64,000 nucleotides of DNA from Cacajao melanocephalus (lineage: Eukaryota > Chordata > Mammalia > Primates > Pitheciidae), in assembly GCA_963573385.1 (NCBI GenBank), contig CAUYLG010044490.1:39392-103391 (forward strand), in the 5' to 3' direction. Of this stretch, positions 30,750 through 45,337 are shown one piece after another; position 1 is the stretch's first letter; every line of letters begins with the position of its first letter. Under the pieces are notes generated by a model, which saw nothing but the letters and a program-made list of their open reading frames with translations, searched no databases and was not told the DNA's origin. Both the position numbers and the translations under genes were made by a program.

Positions 30750-31588
30750 TAGTTATTCTAAGTCATAGGATGATATAAGAGGTCAGCACAAGATACAGGT
30801 CACAAAGACCTTGCTGATAAAACAGGCTGTGGTAAAGAACCTGACCAAAACCCACCAAAACCAAGGTGGCCACGAAAGTGACCTCTGGTCAGGCTCACTC
30901 TTGATTATACACTAACGTAATGCAATAGCTGCTAGAAGACACTCCCACCAGCGCCATGACAGTTTACAAATGCCATGGCAACATCAGGAAGATACCTTAT
31001 ATGGTCCAAAAAGGGTAAGAGCCCTCAGCTTTGGGAATTGGCCACCCTTTTCCCAGAAAACTCATGCATAATCCACCCCCTGTTTAGCAAATAATCAAGG
31101 AGTAATAAGTATTAGCAGAGCAGCCCACAGCAGCTGCTTTGCCAATGGAGTAGCCCATTCTTTTATTCCTTCACTTTTTTTTTCTTTTTTGAGATGGAGT
31201 CTTGCTCTTGTCACTCAGGCTGGAGTGCAATGGCATGATCTCGGCTCACTCATCACTGCAAGCTCCACCTCCTAGGTTCAAGCAATTCTCCTCCCTCAGC
31301 CTCCCGAGTATCTTGGATTACAGATGCACACTACCATGCCAAGCTAATTTTTGTATTTTTAGTAGAGACAGGGTTTCACCATGTTGGCCAGGCTGGTCTT
31401 GAACTCCTGACCTCGTGATCCGCCTGCCTCAGCCTCCCAAAGTGTTGGGATTACAGGCGTGAGCCACCACGCCTGGCCTTTACTTCTTAATAAACTTACT
31501 TTCACTTTACTGTATGGACTCGCCTCAAGTTCCTTCGTGAAATCCAAGCTCTCTTGGGGTCTTGATGGGGACCCCTTTTCAGGTAACA
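30750..31588 (+). mobile_element. Solo ERV1 LTR split by an Alu
   Basis: Begins near tgatataagaggtcagcacaag, contains 'ccatggcaacatcaggaag', a poly-A signal (ttaataaacttac, near 31488) and ends ggacccctttt-aggtaaca. An antisense Alu at 31169-31479 separates the R region. No internal genes. Confidence 0.7.
31169..31479 (-). mobile_element. Alu, antisense, inside an LTR
   Basis: Full antisense Alu separating the two parts of the solo LTR at 30750-31588. Confidence 0.92.
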
Positions 31589-31841
31589 CTATCTGATCTG
31601 TTTTTACACATGTGACTGGATTACAGTTTCACAACTAGCATTTAAAGAAAACCAATTCTTTACTTTTTAAAAAGGAGACAAAACAGTTTACACACAATCC
31701 TGAACAAAATCCTCTTCCTTCTCCTATGTTCCGTCCTCACACACTTGGATTCCAGGGCCTCTAACGACGGTTACCAGTGCTACAGCCCCCACACAAAAAG
31801 CCACAAAAGCAGTTACCTTCCAACGTTCTTTTATTTGATAG

Positions 31842-32165
<324 letters not shown>

Positions 32166-32184
32166 TGAAGAATATTTTCTTTCT

Positions 32185-32391
32185 TTTTGCTTTTTTTCCC
32201 TCCCAAAAGACAGGGTCTCGCTCTGTCGCCCAGGCTGGAGTGCAGTAGCATGATGATGCCTCACTGCAACCTTGACCTCCCGGATTGAAGCGATCCTCCC
32301 ACCTCAGCCTCCTGAGTGGCTGGGACCACCGGTACGCACCACGCTTGGCTAACTGCTTTTGTACAGACAGGGTTTTGCCATGTTGCCCAGG
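32185..32391 (-). mobile_element. Alu, antisense, truncated
   Basis: aaaagacagggtctcgctctgtc to gttttgccatgttgcccagg. It ends before the CpG island. Confidence 0.88.
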
Positions 32392-32618
32392 ATAAGAATT
32401 TTTCTTTAGAAATCTGGAAATTGCCTTCAGGTTCCCTTGGGAGTGGGAGAGAACGCCATGAAGATTCGCATACAGTCACTGCTAGAAAATTGCGCTGGGA
32501 TAGGTTGCAGAGAAGGCCAAAAACACTAGTTTCTCCTCTCCCAAGTCCATCAAAGGCGTTGCTGAAAAGAAATGGCTGTACCACTGTTTGAAAAAATTCT
32601 CTACAGCTTATCTCTTGG

Positions 32619-32668
32619 CGGGGGGCTAGGGGGGACGGGGCGTGGGGGCAGACGGGGGGCGGGGGGGG
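32619..32668 (+). promoter_or_regulatory. G-rich tract, potential G-quadruplex
   Basis: Six G-runs of four to nine bases are separated by short loops (for example gggggg-cta-gggggg-ac-gggg), followed by an E-box cacgtg. This satisfies the usual quadruplex rule on the + strand. It sits at the upstream shore of the CpG island about 400 bp before the ZTRE. Confidence 0.5.
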
Positions 32669-32872
32669 CACGTGAACTTTTAAGACTTTGGGCCTTCTCA
32701 TAACAAAAATGATCCACATTCATAAAAACTTAGAGGCAGAGGGTATGTTAACCCAGATAAAGAATCCCTACCGCAGAGGAAAAGACTGGTGAGCTTTGTT
32801 TAAATCATACGCGCAGCGCACTTTCCACGCCCCCTCCCTCTGCGCTACAGGAATCCACTGTACCTCTGACGG

Positions 32873-32886
32873 CCCATAGGTGGCAA
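32873..32886 (+). promoter_or_regulatory. Candidate CTCF-type motif (promoter shore)
   Basis: cccataggtggcaa matches the same core as 4924-4939 but is off consensus at its 3' end. Same orientation as the distal motif. Confidence 0.3.
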
Positions 32887-32957
32887 TGCAGGGACAGGTA
32901 AGTGCACCGGGAGCGCCAACCGGCGAGGCCCCGTAGGAGGCGGGGCTTCAATGCGTC

Positions 32958-32970
32958 ACAACATGGCGGG
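32958..32970 (+). promoter_or_regulatory. YY1-type site
   Basis: The bases caacatggcggg match the YY1 core (AAnATGGCGG). Such sites are common close to start sites of CpG-island genes. The ATG here is not the protein start. Its frame is closed and lies upstream of the likely transcription start. Confidence 0.55.
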
Positions 32971-33010
32971 AGGAGCCTAAGGAGGGGAGAGGAAAGGCGA
33001 GTGTTCTGCT

Positions 33011-33021
33011 TGCGCAGGCGC
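33011..33021 (+). promoter_or_regulatory. NRF1-like site
   Basis: tgcgcaggcgc closely matches the NRF1 palindrome (YGCGCAYGCGCR) with one off-consensus base. It lies 10 bp before the ZTRE palindrome. Confidence 0.5.
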
Positions 33022-33030
33022 CGTGCTGTG

Positions 33031-33046
33031 CACTCCCCCGGGAGTG
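33031..33046. promoter_or_regulatory. ZTRE (zinc transcriptional regulatory element)
   Basis: cactccc-cc-gggagtg is a perfect 7-bp inverted repeat around a 2-bp spacer. It fits the published zinc transcriptional regulatory element, first described in the human SLC30A5 promoter and bound by ZNF658, which mediates repression of ZnT5 when zinc is high (established knowledge). Its position in the CpG island of this same gene makes the call strong. Confidence 0.8.
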
Positions 33047-33063
33047 AGGGTTGCCGGGCCTGA

Positions 33064-33071
33064 TGACGTGG
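33064..33071 (+). promoter_or_regulatory. UPRE (XBP1/ATF6-type) element
   Basis: tgacgtgg is an exact match to the core unfolded-protein-response element. ZnT5 is reported to be induced by ER stress through such a site in its promoter (established knowledge, recalled without lookup). It lies 17 bp downstream of the ZTRE, so zinc repression and ER-stress induction could converge on about 40 bp of DNA. Confidence 0.7.
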
Positions 33072-33223
33072 CTTGGCAACGTCCCTACCGGCGCTGCCTC
33101 CCGGGAACCGGGCGCCGCCGGAACTGCCCGCGGCCTAGTCACGACGCGCGTGTGCTTGTGAGCCGGAGCCAGGGATAGCGGCAGCGGCGGCCCGGCCTGT
33201 AAGAACCCGACGGGGCCGCTGCC

Positions 33224-33235
33224 ATGGGGGAGTGA
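33224..33235 (+). promoter_or_regulatory. uORF 1: minimal three-codon upstream ORF
   Basis: ATG GGG GAG TGA in an excellent Kozak context (gctgccATGG), 88 nt before the main start codon. If the transcript begins upstream of it, scanning ribosomes should often initiate here, terminate after three codons and need to reinitiate at the main ATG. Confidence 0.5.
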
Positions 33236-33406
<171 letters not shown>

Positions 33407-33561
33407 TAAGGGACTGATCCGGAAAGCAGCGACCGGCCGGACCGCTCCGGATCCACCTTCCCTGGCCTCCCTCCGGTCCCTGATGACAGCCCGGGGGTCC
33501 CGGGGTCGGCGCGCCCTCTCCCTCTGCCTCCCTCGCTGCACGCAGGCTGCCTCCGGGCTCC

Positions 33562-34321
33562 CCGGACTCCTCGGGTGCCCGCTGCAGAATGAAGGCGCGA
33601 AAGCCAGAAAGCTTCTGCTTCTGGGTTTCAAGGCAGTCAGTCTTAGAACTGCCCGCCAGTTCACGTGCGATGTTTTTCTGATCTGTGAGAAGCCTTTCAC
33701 TTGGATGTTTCTCCATGAAATAGTCTGGTGACTTCTTAGCCGTTCTGACGTTTCCCTGCATAAATTAGGGGAAGGTGTCACCGTCATCTCTTCAGGTGAC
33801 GAAACCAAAGTATATACGTGAACTTGGATGTTCAGGTTAACTCAGCGCATAGAGAGTCCAGCCCCATTTTCTTTTTGTATTTTATTCTTAAATAAGAAAT
33901 GTGTCCTCATTGTCAAATTTAAACAGCACAGCAATTCATAGAGTAAAAAGTGAAAATTCCCACTTACTCTCTCCAACTCTTCCACCAACCCCAAAAGTAA
34001 GGGAGCAAGTGGTGCAGTGACCACCTTGAGTGTGTCCTTCGAAGATAGTGTCAAAAATGAGTTCTGAAATAGTGTCCAAAATGCGCGAAATATAGCCCTG
34101 CAACTTCGTTCGAACTGGTGTTCATTGCCTCCGTTTCTAATGGGTTTTTCTCATTCTGGAATACTTTCTTTGATATTTAAAGAAAGTGATAAATTTTGAT
34201 GAATTCCTTAGAACTGTAGTAATAGCATTATAACATAACCAATTTTTATGAAAAGAGAAGAACGCCACATATAATGGAATAGAACTTAAACCAACTGCAT
34301 TTTTGTAGCGTAAATTTAATT
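33562..34321. other. 5' part of intron 1, unique
   Basis: The transition from the CpG island to AT-rich intron. No repeats are recognised. Regulatory content cannot be read from the sequence alone. Confidence 0.6.
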
Positions 34322-34965
34322 TTCTAATCTATTGAAACAGGACAACTAAATGCAATAGGCAATTCTGGTCTGATTTGGTAGTAGGGGGAATGTGTTTTAA
34401 AGGACGTTACTGGGTCAGTTGACAAAATTGGACTATGGACAATAGATTAGATAAAAGTATCATATCAGGCCGGGCTCAGTGGCTCACACCTGTAATCCCA
34501 GCACTTTGGGAGGCTGAGGTGGGCGGATTACCTGAGAGGTCAGGAGTTCCAGGCCAGCCTGGCCAACATGGCGAAACCCTGCCTCTACTAAAAATGCCAA
34601 AAAAAAAAAAAAAAAAAAAAAGGTCGGGCGTGGAGTGCCCCTGTAATCTCAGCTATTCAGGAGGCTGAGGCAAGAATGGCTTGAACCCAGGAGGCGGAGG
34701 TTGTGATGAGCTGAGATTGCACCATTGCACTCCAGCCTAGGCAACAAGAGTGAAACTCCATCTTAAAAAAAAAAAAGTATCATATCACTTAAATTTTCTG
34801 ACGTAGACAACTCTGCTGGTTTTATAAGAGAATGTCCAGAGAAAGAGAGAGAATAATAAATCACATAGGATGATACATTAACAATCAGGGAATCCAGATA
34901 AAGAATATACTACTCTTGTAACTTTTACCTAAACTTGAAATTATTTTTAAATGAGTGGTTTAAAA
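34322..34965 (+). mobile_element. Old L1M-type 3' end in intron 1
   Basis: 'acaactaaatgcaat', 'tggactatggacaatagattagat', 'ataagagaatgtcc' and 'cttgaaattatttttaaa' follow the order of an old L1 3' region. It is split by the Alu at 34468-34777. Its last third is part of the inverted duplication paired with 37275-37712. Confidence 0.5.
34468..34777 (+). mobile_element. Alu in intron 1, with target duplication
   Basis: Flanked by aaagtatcatatca on both sides. The middle A-run is expanded to about 23 bases. Confidence 0.93.
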
Positions 34966-35126
34966 GCATTATTTATTCAAGAGTATACTGTCTCAGGTAG
35001 GGAAATGTGGTACACAATCCTTTGCTATTTTTTTTGTACTATTATCAGAGTTGCCCTTCTGTTATAGTTTATTGCAGAATCAAATTCAACCCAAGACTGG
35101 TTGAATTTTGATGGATTCCAGGTTAC
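34803..35126 (+). repeat. Inverted duplication in intron 1, left arm
   Basis: Matches the reverse complement of about 37275-37712 from 'ctctgctggttttataagagaatgtcc' to 'tttgatggattcca'. The aligned blocks are about 94-95% identical by eye. This arm lacks about 95 bp present in the partner and a short tandem expansion. The match includes non-repeat sequence downstream of the L1 end, so it is a true duplication. Confidence 0.85.
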
Positions 35127-35313
35127 AAAAGTAAAGGAAGGATGAGGTCCTGGATTGAAAATGTGGAGATTAAAAAAAGTTTCCCCTCTTAACTCTGCCT
35201 CCCATTCTCTCATTTAACTCCAATATCTCAAAAGCTAGGCTTCAACCTTCTGGGAGGACCCTTCTGGAAAACTTACTAAATCTCCAGCAATTGTTTAGGT
35301 ATAAAGTAAATAT

Positions 35314-35592
35314 AGGCTGAAGCAGGTGGATCACTTGAGCCCTTCAATTTGAGACCAGCCCTGGTAACATAATGAGACCCCCGTCTCCACAAAAAATACA
35401 AAAATTAGCCAGGCACAGTGGCAGTGCCTGTAGTTCCAGCTACTTGGGAGAATAAGGCAGAAGGATCACTTGAGCTTGGGAGGTCAAGGCTACAGAGCTG
35501 TGATCCCACCACTGCACTTCAGCCTGGGTGACAGTGCAAGACCCTGCCCCACCTCCCCTCCCACTCAAAAAAAACTCCAAAAAAAAAAAAAT
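35314..35592 (+). mobile_element. Alu in intron 1, 5'-truncated
   Basis: Starts at 'gctgaagcaggtggatcacttgag' and ends in a broken A-rich tail. Confidence 0.85.
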
Positions 35593-35654
35593 GGCAACAG
35601 AAAGTAAATGTATAGGTACTAGAAAAAAAATAGAACATGAAAAACACTCAGAGA

Positions 35655-35745
35655 TTTTAGTGGTTTCTTCCTTTCTTCCCTTTTTCTTTCCTTCCCTCCC
35701 TTCCTTCATTTCTTCCTTTCTTCTCCTTCCCTTTCTTTTCTTTCT
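35655..35745 (+). repeat. Polypyrimidine (CT-rich) tract
   Basis: About 90 bases of almost pure C/T (ttccttccctcccttcc pattern) at the tail of the antisense Alu 35744-36026, an expanded old Alu tail. Confidence 0.8.
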
Positions 35746-36026
35746 GACAAGGTTACTTCCTCTGTTGCCCAGGATGGAGTGCAATAGAACCTTCATGGTT
35801 CACTGCAACCTCGAACTCCTGGGCTTAAGCAATCCTCCCATCTCAGGCTCCCCAGTATGTGAGTCTACAGGTGTGTACCGTCATACCCAGTTCTTTTTTT
35901 TAATTTTTAGTAGAGACGAGGTCTTGCTACATTACCCAGGTTTGTTTCGAACTCCTAGGCTCAAGCAGTTCTCCCTCGTCAGCCTCCCAAAGTGCTGGTA
36001 TTAGAGCCATGAGCTTTGCCTGGCCT
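35744..36026 (-). mobile_element. Alu in intron 1, antisense, diverged
   Basis: 'gacaaggttacttcctctgttgcc' to 'gagctttgcctggcc', with a CT-rich expanded tail upstream. Confidence 0.85.
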
Positions 36027-36209
36027 GGATTCTTTGATTTTTAAAGTTGCAATTAATGAACTGTTGGGCTAAAGATGAAAAACCAGGCTAAGTAAGCACA
36101 TATGGATAAGCAGACACTCCTAGTTCATTTTATGAAGTAAAAACAATTAAAAGCTTCAGTTTATCAGGAGGTGAAGATGGGAGAGAAGAAAGGGAGACTA
36201 ATTTTTAAA

Positions 36210-36315
36210 AACTTTTTGGAGACAGGGTCTCACTGTATTGCCCAGATTGGTCTTGAACGCCTTCTGCCTAGGCTTCCCGGCATTAGGATTACAGGCATGA
36301 GCCACTGTGCCTGGC
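36210..36315 (-). mobile_element. Alu fragment, antisense
   Basis: A short internally deleted antisense piece (ggagacagggtctcactgtattgc to cactgtgcctggcc). Confidence 0.8.
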
Positions 36316-36431
36316 CCACTCCACCCTCCTCCCCCTACTAATTTATAAACCATTATTTGCCATTAACTAGTCTCATCAAAGGTTATCACTGGTCTTTTCT
36401 GTGAAGGTTTAGAAAATTCCCTGCTTCTGTG

Positions 36432-36724
36432 CTGGGCAGGTGGCTCACACCTGTAATCCTAGCACTTTGAGAGGCCAAGGCAGGCAGATCACCTGAGGTC
36501 AGGAGTTTGAGACCAACCTGGCCAACATGGTGAAAACCCATCTCTACTAAAAATATACAAAAATTAGCCAGGTATGGTGGTGGGCACCTGTAATCCCAGC
36601 TACTTAGGAGGCTGAGGCAAGAGAATCACTTGAACCCAGAGGGCAGAGGTTTCAGTGAGCTGAAGTAGTGCCACTTTACTCCAGCCTGGTGAAAGAGTAA
36701 AACTCCATCTCAAAAAGAAAAAAG
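36432..36724 (+). mobile_element. Alu in intron 1
   Basis: Complete sense Alu with an aaaaagaaaaaagg tail. Confidence 0.9.
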
Positions 36725-37274
36725 GAAAGAAAATACCCTGGTTCTCTAAACCTGGAATTACTGAAATTTGGATTTAGGTTCAAACCTGCCTCTTGGGCTT
36801 TGCCTACTTCAGTAGCTCAACAGTTCTCTGGCTAAAAAATAAAAATGTAATTGAGGTTCAGTTTATTCAATAAATATTCAAGTATCTACTACGTAGAAGA
36901 CACTATACATGGAGTTTGAAACAACTCGGACTCCCAGCTCATTTATTAGTTGTATGACCTTGGGCAAAGTACTTTTCTATGATTCAGTTTTGTGAAACAA
37001 GGATACCACTTCTTAGTTTGCAGAATTCTTGTAAGAATTAAATGAGATGATATATTCAAACCACTTGGAATATAGCAAGTGCTCAAGAAATGTTAGCTGT
37101 GACCCTCTGCCTTTCCCAGCCAAGAGAACTTAAACCAAAATAAAAACATTTGCTTAAAATAATCCATATTTGTGAATGACAGCATAAAAATACCCACATT
37201 TAAAGGACTTGTCAACTAGTTTTTGTTGCAGATTAAAATCTAGTATTTGATTTTTAGTCTAAAGTAAAACTCTT

Positions 37275-37712
37275 GCAACGTGGAATCCATCAAAACTCAA
37301 CCAGTCCTGAGTTGAATTTGATTCTGCAATAAACTATAATAGAAGGGCAACTCTACTAAGTAAATAGTACAAATAAAATAGCAAAGGATTGTGTACCATG
37401 TTTCCCTACCTGAGACAATACACTCTTGAATAAATAACGCTTTTAAACTACTCATTTAAAAATAATTTCAAGTTTAGGTAAAAGTTGTATAGTATATTTA
37501 CCTATACAACAGTTGAGTAATATATTTACCTAGATTCCCTGATTGTTAATGTATCATCCCATGTGATTTATTATTCTCTCTTTCTAAATCCACACACACA
37601 GGTATTTTTTTCCCCAGGACTATTTGACAGTAAGTTACATACTTCATGATTCTTATCTTTAAATACTTGTTTTTCCTAAGAACATGGACATTCTCTTATA
37701 AAACCAGCAGAG
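37275..37712 (-). repeat. Inverted duplication in intron 1, right arm
   Basis: Reverse-complement partner of 34803-35126, about 2.15 kb away. It is longer because it keeps about 95 bp of the older L1 segment (near 37588-37685) and carries a local duplication of 'agtatatttacctatacaac' (37492-37535). Both arms would be in the pre-mRNA of SLC30A5. Confidence 0.85.
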
Positions 37713-38251
37713 TGGTGTACTTCAGGAAATTTCAGTGACTTCGCCAGAGGCTAAGACTCTACTAACTCCTATAGTGGTTGAGGAGAGATGGTTGCCTGCC
37801 TGCTGGGCAGGAACCTGAGGATCTGATTACTTGGAAGACTTCCTAGAGGTCCTCCTGTTTTCAGCTTTTCATTCCCCTACTGAAGTGTTTCCAGTTCCTT
37901 AGCCTTTTTAGGACTCTAAATTCAGTCAATTGACCTTTCAACCACAACTCTCTCACTGCAGTCACTTAGCAAGGCAGAGGAGGTGCAAACCGAAAAAAGT
38001 CATTTACCATTCTTCGTTTCTTCCTATATTGTGGTCTTTTTGTTTCATAACAGAATTTAGTTTTTATTTTGTTCTCCTTATTTGTTTGGAGGAGTTACTA
38101 AGTTAGAAAGCAGATAACAAAATAGTCCAGCAACTCACTCAAGAAAATTTTCATTTTTAGTCTGGCATTTTTTGTTAAAGTAGACTATATCTATACATAA
38201 TCATTCATAAACATTGAAAATAAACCAGAAGTATATATACTAAAATGTTGT

Positions 38252-38280
38252 GGTTGGTTGGTTAGTTGGTTGGTTGGTTT
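38252..38280 (+). repeat. (GGTT)n microsatellite
   Basis: Six or seven ggtt units, one changed to agtt, in the tail of the antisense Alu at 38252-38533. Confidence 0.8.
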
Positions 38281-38533
38281 TGAGACAGAGTCTCGTTCTG
38301 TTACCCAGGCTGAAGTGCAACTTCTGCCTCCAGGTTCAAGAGATTCTCCTGCCTCAGGCTCCTGAGTAGCTGGGACTACAGGCATGCACCACCATGCCCA
38401 GCTAATTTTTGTGTTTTAGTAGAGACCCGTTTTCACCACGTTGGCCAGGCTGGTCTTGAACTCCAGACTTCAGGTGATCCACCTGCCTCGGCCTCCCAAA
38501 GTGCTGGGATTACAGGAGTGAGTGCCTAGCGTG
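38252..38533 (-). mobile_element. Alu in intron 1, antisense
   Basis: ggtt-repeat tail, then a complete antisense Alu with a small deletion after 'gaagtgcaa'. Confidence 0.9.
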
Positions 38534-38534
38534 T

Positions 38535-38768
38535 TTGTTTGTTTTTTGAGACAGGATCTCACTCCATCGCCCAGGGTGAAGTGCAGTGGCATGATCACAG
38601 CTCACTGCAACCTCAACCTTCCAGGCTCAGGTGATCCTCCCACCTCAGCCTTCTAAATAGCTGAGACTGCTGCCATGCGCCACCATGCCTGGCTAATTCT
38701 TTGTATTTTTTCTAGAGATAGGCTTTTGCCATGTTGCCCAGGCTGGTCTCAAGCTGCTGCACCTGGCC
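38535..38768 (-). mobile_element. Alu in intron 1, antisense, truncated
   Basis: A tttg-type tail, then gagacaggatctcactccatcgcc. It lacks part of the left arm. Confidence 0.87.
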
Positions 38769-38786
38769 TCAAAGTGTTAACAGTAG

Positions 38787-38917
38787 GCTGGGCACGGTGG
38801 CTCACACCTATAATCCCAGCAGTTCAGGAGGCCAGGACGGGAGGATCACTTGAGCCAAGGAGTTCAAGATTAACCTGGGCAGCATAGTGAGACCCCATCT
38901 CTAATTTAAAAAAAAAG
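38787..38917 (+). mobile_element. Alu left monomer
   Basis: ggctgggcacggtggctcacacc to a short A tail. Only one arm is present. Confidence 0.85.
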
Positions 38918-39069
38918 TCAACGGTAATTATCATGTGGTTGGTGAGTTGTTTGGGGACTTTGTTTTGTTTCATTTATTGTTTATGTATATTTCTATGGGT
39001 TCAGTATGACCTCTTGTTATGATTAAGAAAACCAGATTGGTAAGTTGCTTGTAATTTCAGTGATACTAA

Positions 39070-39219
<150 letters not shown>

Positions 39220-39928
39220 TGAGTGTATGGGGTTTTTTTCCTTGATATTTTTTATTTCTTTAAAAATCCTGTTTTAACAGAGTATGTTTAAGAAACTTTA
39301 CATAGAATATTTTGTTTTGTTGGTTACTCCTGACAAGTATTTGATAAATGTTTTTAACTGGGAGAATACTTAAGATTAGAGGTACAAAGAGACTGAAAAG
39401 AAAAGGGATTGTTGTGCTCTAACACTTGGCTAAACAAAGACTTTGATGAGATTTTTGCAAATTTATTTTACTATCTGGCTTAATAGAGGATAGCCAGATT
39501 CTCATAACTCCTTCAGCGTTCAATCTGCTGTAATATTAGCAACTTTGCTCTGCACTCCTGGGAGAATAAGAGTGAAAGGGGCAGATAATGTCTTGATGTT
39601 TTTATGAAAGTGGTTTTAACCTTGGTGACTCCCTGAAAGGGTCTCAGGGACACTAGGGATTCCTAGACCATTTGACTGACACAGCCCAATCTTCAGACAG
39701 GCACAGGATGTTACCTGAGGCCTGTCTTGGTACAAATATTCCTTATTTTCTAAGTTAAACCATGCTGCAATGTGTTCACTACATAATCCTTTCTTAATAC
39801 AGAGTCTTCATACAGTATAAACGTCAAATTATTCTACACGTGAGAAATTCTAAATAAAGATTTCTTGGACCTCAAAATTGTTAGTGACCACCCTCTCTGT
39901 TAATAAAAACCTGTTAGAGACTCTTGGG

Positions 39929-40528
<600 letters not shown>

Positions 40529-40555
40529 GTGAAAGAGATTCTTGACTAGGAAATT

Positions 40556-42943
<2,388 letters not shown>

Positions 42944-43131
42944 CCAGAATACTGTCTTGCAAGTCTAGAATTAGTCAAGGGATCTTACATTTTCTATTTA
43001 ATTTCAAAATAACTAATTCACCTTTAAAATATTTGTTGTTATTATCTTTCTATGTGCATTTTATTTAAAATTGGGATATATGGCCAAGTATATGTGACTG
43101 AAATTTTTAATTTTTTTGTTTCCATTTATAG

Positions 43132-43217
43132 TGGATCAAAATATTTAAACATGCAGTTGCTGGGTGTATTATTTCACTCCTGTGGTTTTTTGGCCTCACT
43201 CTTTGTGGACCACTAAG
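43132..43217 (+). CDS. SLC30A5: SLC30A5 coding exon 4 (residues 92-120)
   Basis: An 86-nt exon between atttatag and gtaaat. It encodes WIKIFKHAV followed by a clear hydrophobic segment (residues about 99-117, CIISLLWFFGLTL) of the N-terminal membrane region. It ends two bases into codon 120. Confidence 0.95.
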
Positions 43218-43692
43218 GTAAATAATAATGCATATTTTGAATATGTGTTTATATTTCTTCATTTTGAATTATTATTTTTGTTCCACTGTGTTTTATGTCA
43301 AATATTTATCTGTACAAATGTGTCTGTCACTTTTATAGCATCAGAGAGAATTCAGCAAATAGAAAGAAGGAACCTGTTTAGTTTCTGGACTAGTTCTTTA
43401 GTGAATACCATTAATATATTTATTCATGATTTGTCATAGATATTTTACTAGTTAGAATTCCAAGTTTCAGAAAATTTTTAGCATAAATGGCTTTTTAATC
43501 ATTTATTTATGATCTCTGTTAACAGCTAACTTAGAAGCTATACTAAAAGGCCCGAAATGGTAAATAAAATCAGCCAGTGAGAAGGAGAGCAAAATCTCTA
43601 AAAGCACTCATTTTTTTTGCACAATTTTGCAAGTATTCTCATAAATAAATGTCTCAGAAGTAGTATATCAGTTAACAAATTAAACGTGTGGT

Positions 43693-43697
<5 letters not shown>

Positions 43698-43730
<33 letters not shown>

Positions 43731-44010
43731 AGACAGTCTCCCTCTGTCTCCCAGGCTGGAGTGCAAGGGCATGATCTTGGCTCACTGCAGCCTCCGCCTC
43801 CAGGTTCAAGCAGTTCTCCTGCCTCAGCCTCCCGAGTAGCTGGGATTACAGGCACACCCACCACCACACCTGGCTAATTTTTGTATTTTTATTAGAGAGG
43901 AGGTTTCACCATGTTTGCCAGGCTGGTCTCAAACTCCTGACCCCAGGTGATCCGCCCACCTCGGCCTCCCAAAATGCTGGGATTACAGGCGTGAGCCACC
44001 TCGTCCAGCC
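43698..44010 (-). mobile_element. Alu in intron 4, antisense, long poly-T
   Basis: An unbroken T-run of more than 30 bases. Flanked by tgtggtggatt / tatggtggatt. A long pure tail suggests a young or unstable copy. Confidence 0.92.
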
Positions 44011-44268
44011 TACATATGGTGGATTAAGTAAACTACTCCCATTTCATGTTTCCCTAGCTCTATATAGATTAATCTTTTTCTGCAAGTGGGCTGGTTTAAG
44101 GAGGAAATGCTTAGGGACCACTTCATAGGAATTGTATTGTGCATCTGTGTGTGAGCATTCTTTTAACATTTCTCCATCTGTAAAAAATTTCACTTAGTAA
44201 ATAAATATAAGAAAAAATGCCTTGCCATGAGAATGAAAGGTAAAGAGTGGCATGAAGAATGTTCTTAG

Positions 44269-44503
44269 CCGGCACAGTGGCTCACGCCTGTAATGCTAGC
44301 ACTTTGATGGATAATTTGACATTAGGAGTTGGAAACCAGCCTATCAAATATAATGAAACCCCGCCTCTACTACAAAAATTAGCCAGAAATCACTTGAACT
44401 TGGGAGGTGAAGGTTGCAGTGAGCCGAGATCACGCCACTGCACTCCAGCCTGGGCGACAGTTTTTGAGTATTCTTTGAGACTCCTATCTCAGAAGAAAAA
44501 AAA
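44269..44503 (+). mobile_element. Alu in intron 4, internally deleted
   Basis: Flanked by agaatgttct on both sides. The middle is deleted and the right end disturbed by a 'tttttgagtattctttgagac' insertion. Confidence 0.85.
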
Positions 44504-44517
44504 AGAATGTTCTAAAG

Positions 44518-44856
44518 CAGGGATTTCCCACCCCCTGGCTACAGACCAGTATGGCTTCATAACCCATTAGGAACCAGGCCACTGAGCAGGAGGTGCGGGT
44601 TGGGATGGGGCAAGCATTGCCGCCTGAGCTATGCCTCCTGTCAGATCAGCGGTGGCATTAGATTCTCATAGAAGCATGAACCCTATTGTGAACTGTACAT
44701 AGGAGGGACCTAGGTTGCATGCTCCTTATGAGGATTTAATGCCCGATGATCTGAGGTGGAACAGTTTCATCCTGAAATATCCCCCTACTGCTGCCGTCTG
44801 GAAAAATTGTCCTCCAGGAAACCAGACCCTGGTGCCAAAAAGGTTAGGGACCACTG
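44518..44856 (-). mobile_element. MER1B-type hAT-Charlie fossil in intron 4
   Basis: A 339-bp element in reverse orientation, ending ggttagggaccactg, with a perfect 8-bp target duplication ttctaaag on both sides (44510-44517 and 44857-44864). It inserted immediately after the A-rich tail of the partial Alu at 44269-44503. Confidence 0.85.
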
Positions 44857-45337
44857 TTCTAAAGGATCTCACTCAGAATATTGGGGTGGACAGAGTGAAA
44901 GTGAAGGGTTAGAAATGTGGAAATGCTTTGTGAAAAGTTGTTTCCTTTCTCATGGCCAATAGAATAGCTTCTGCATTAGGATCCCGTTGGCTTATTTGCC
45001 ATGTACTTTGTCAGATACAGAGTAGGTATAATTGTAAATGTCGTATCTCCAGCCACAGTAGCAGCTGCAGCTTGGAGGGATGGGAAAGCTAGTTGATTTC
45101 CTAGCTTGGGAAGAGCATTGCTTATCATCTGCAATTTTTAAATTTGTTATTCATGAAATTATGTTTCAGTTCCTATTACTAAATCACTGTCCTTTTCTGT
45201 TGGGATAAGGAAGGAAAGAGGAAGTACTTACATTTTTACTTGGCTCCTTATTTAGTCATCTACCTCCTGACCTTATCACTACCAACACTGTCCCCTCATT
45301 GTTCTTCTAAAACCATCATGAAGTTTCTCAATTGCAA

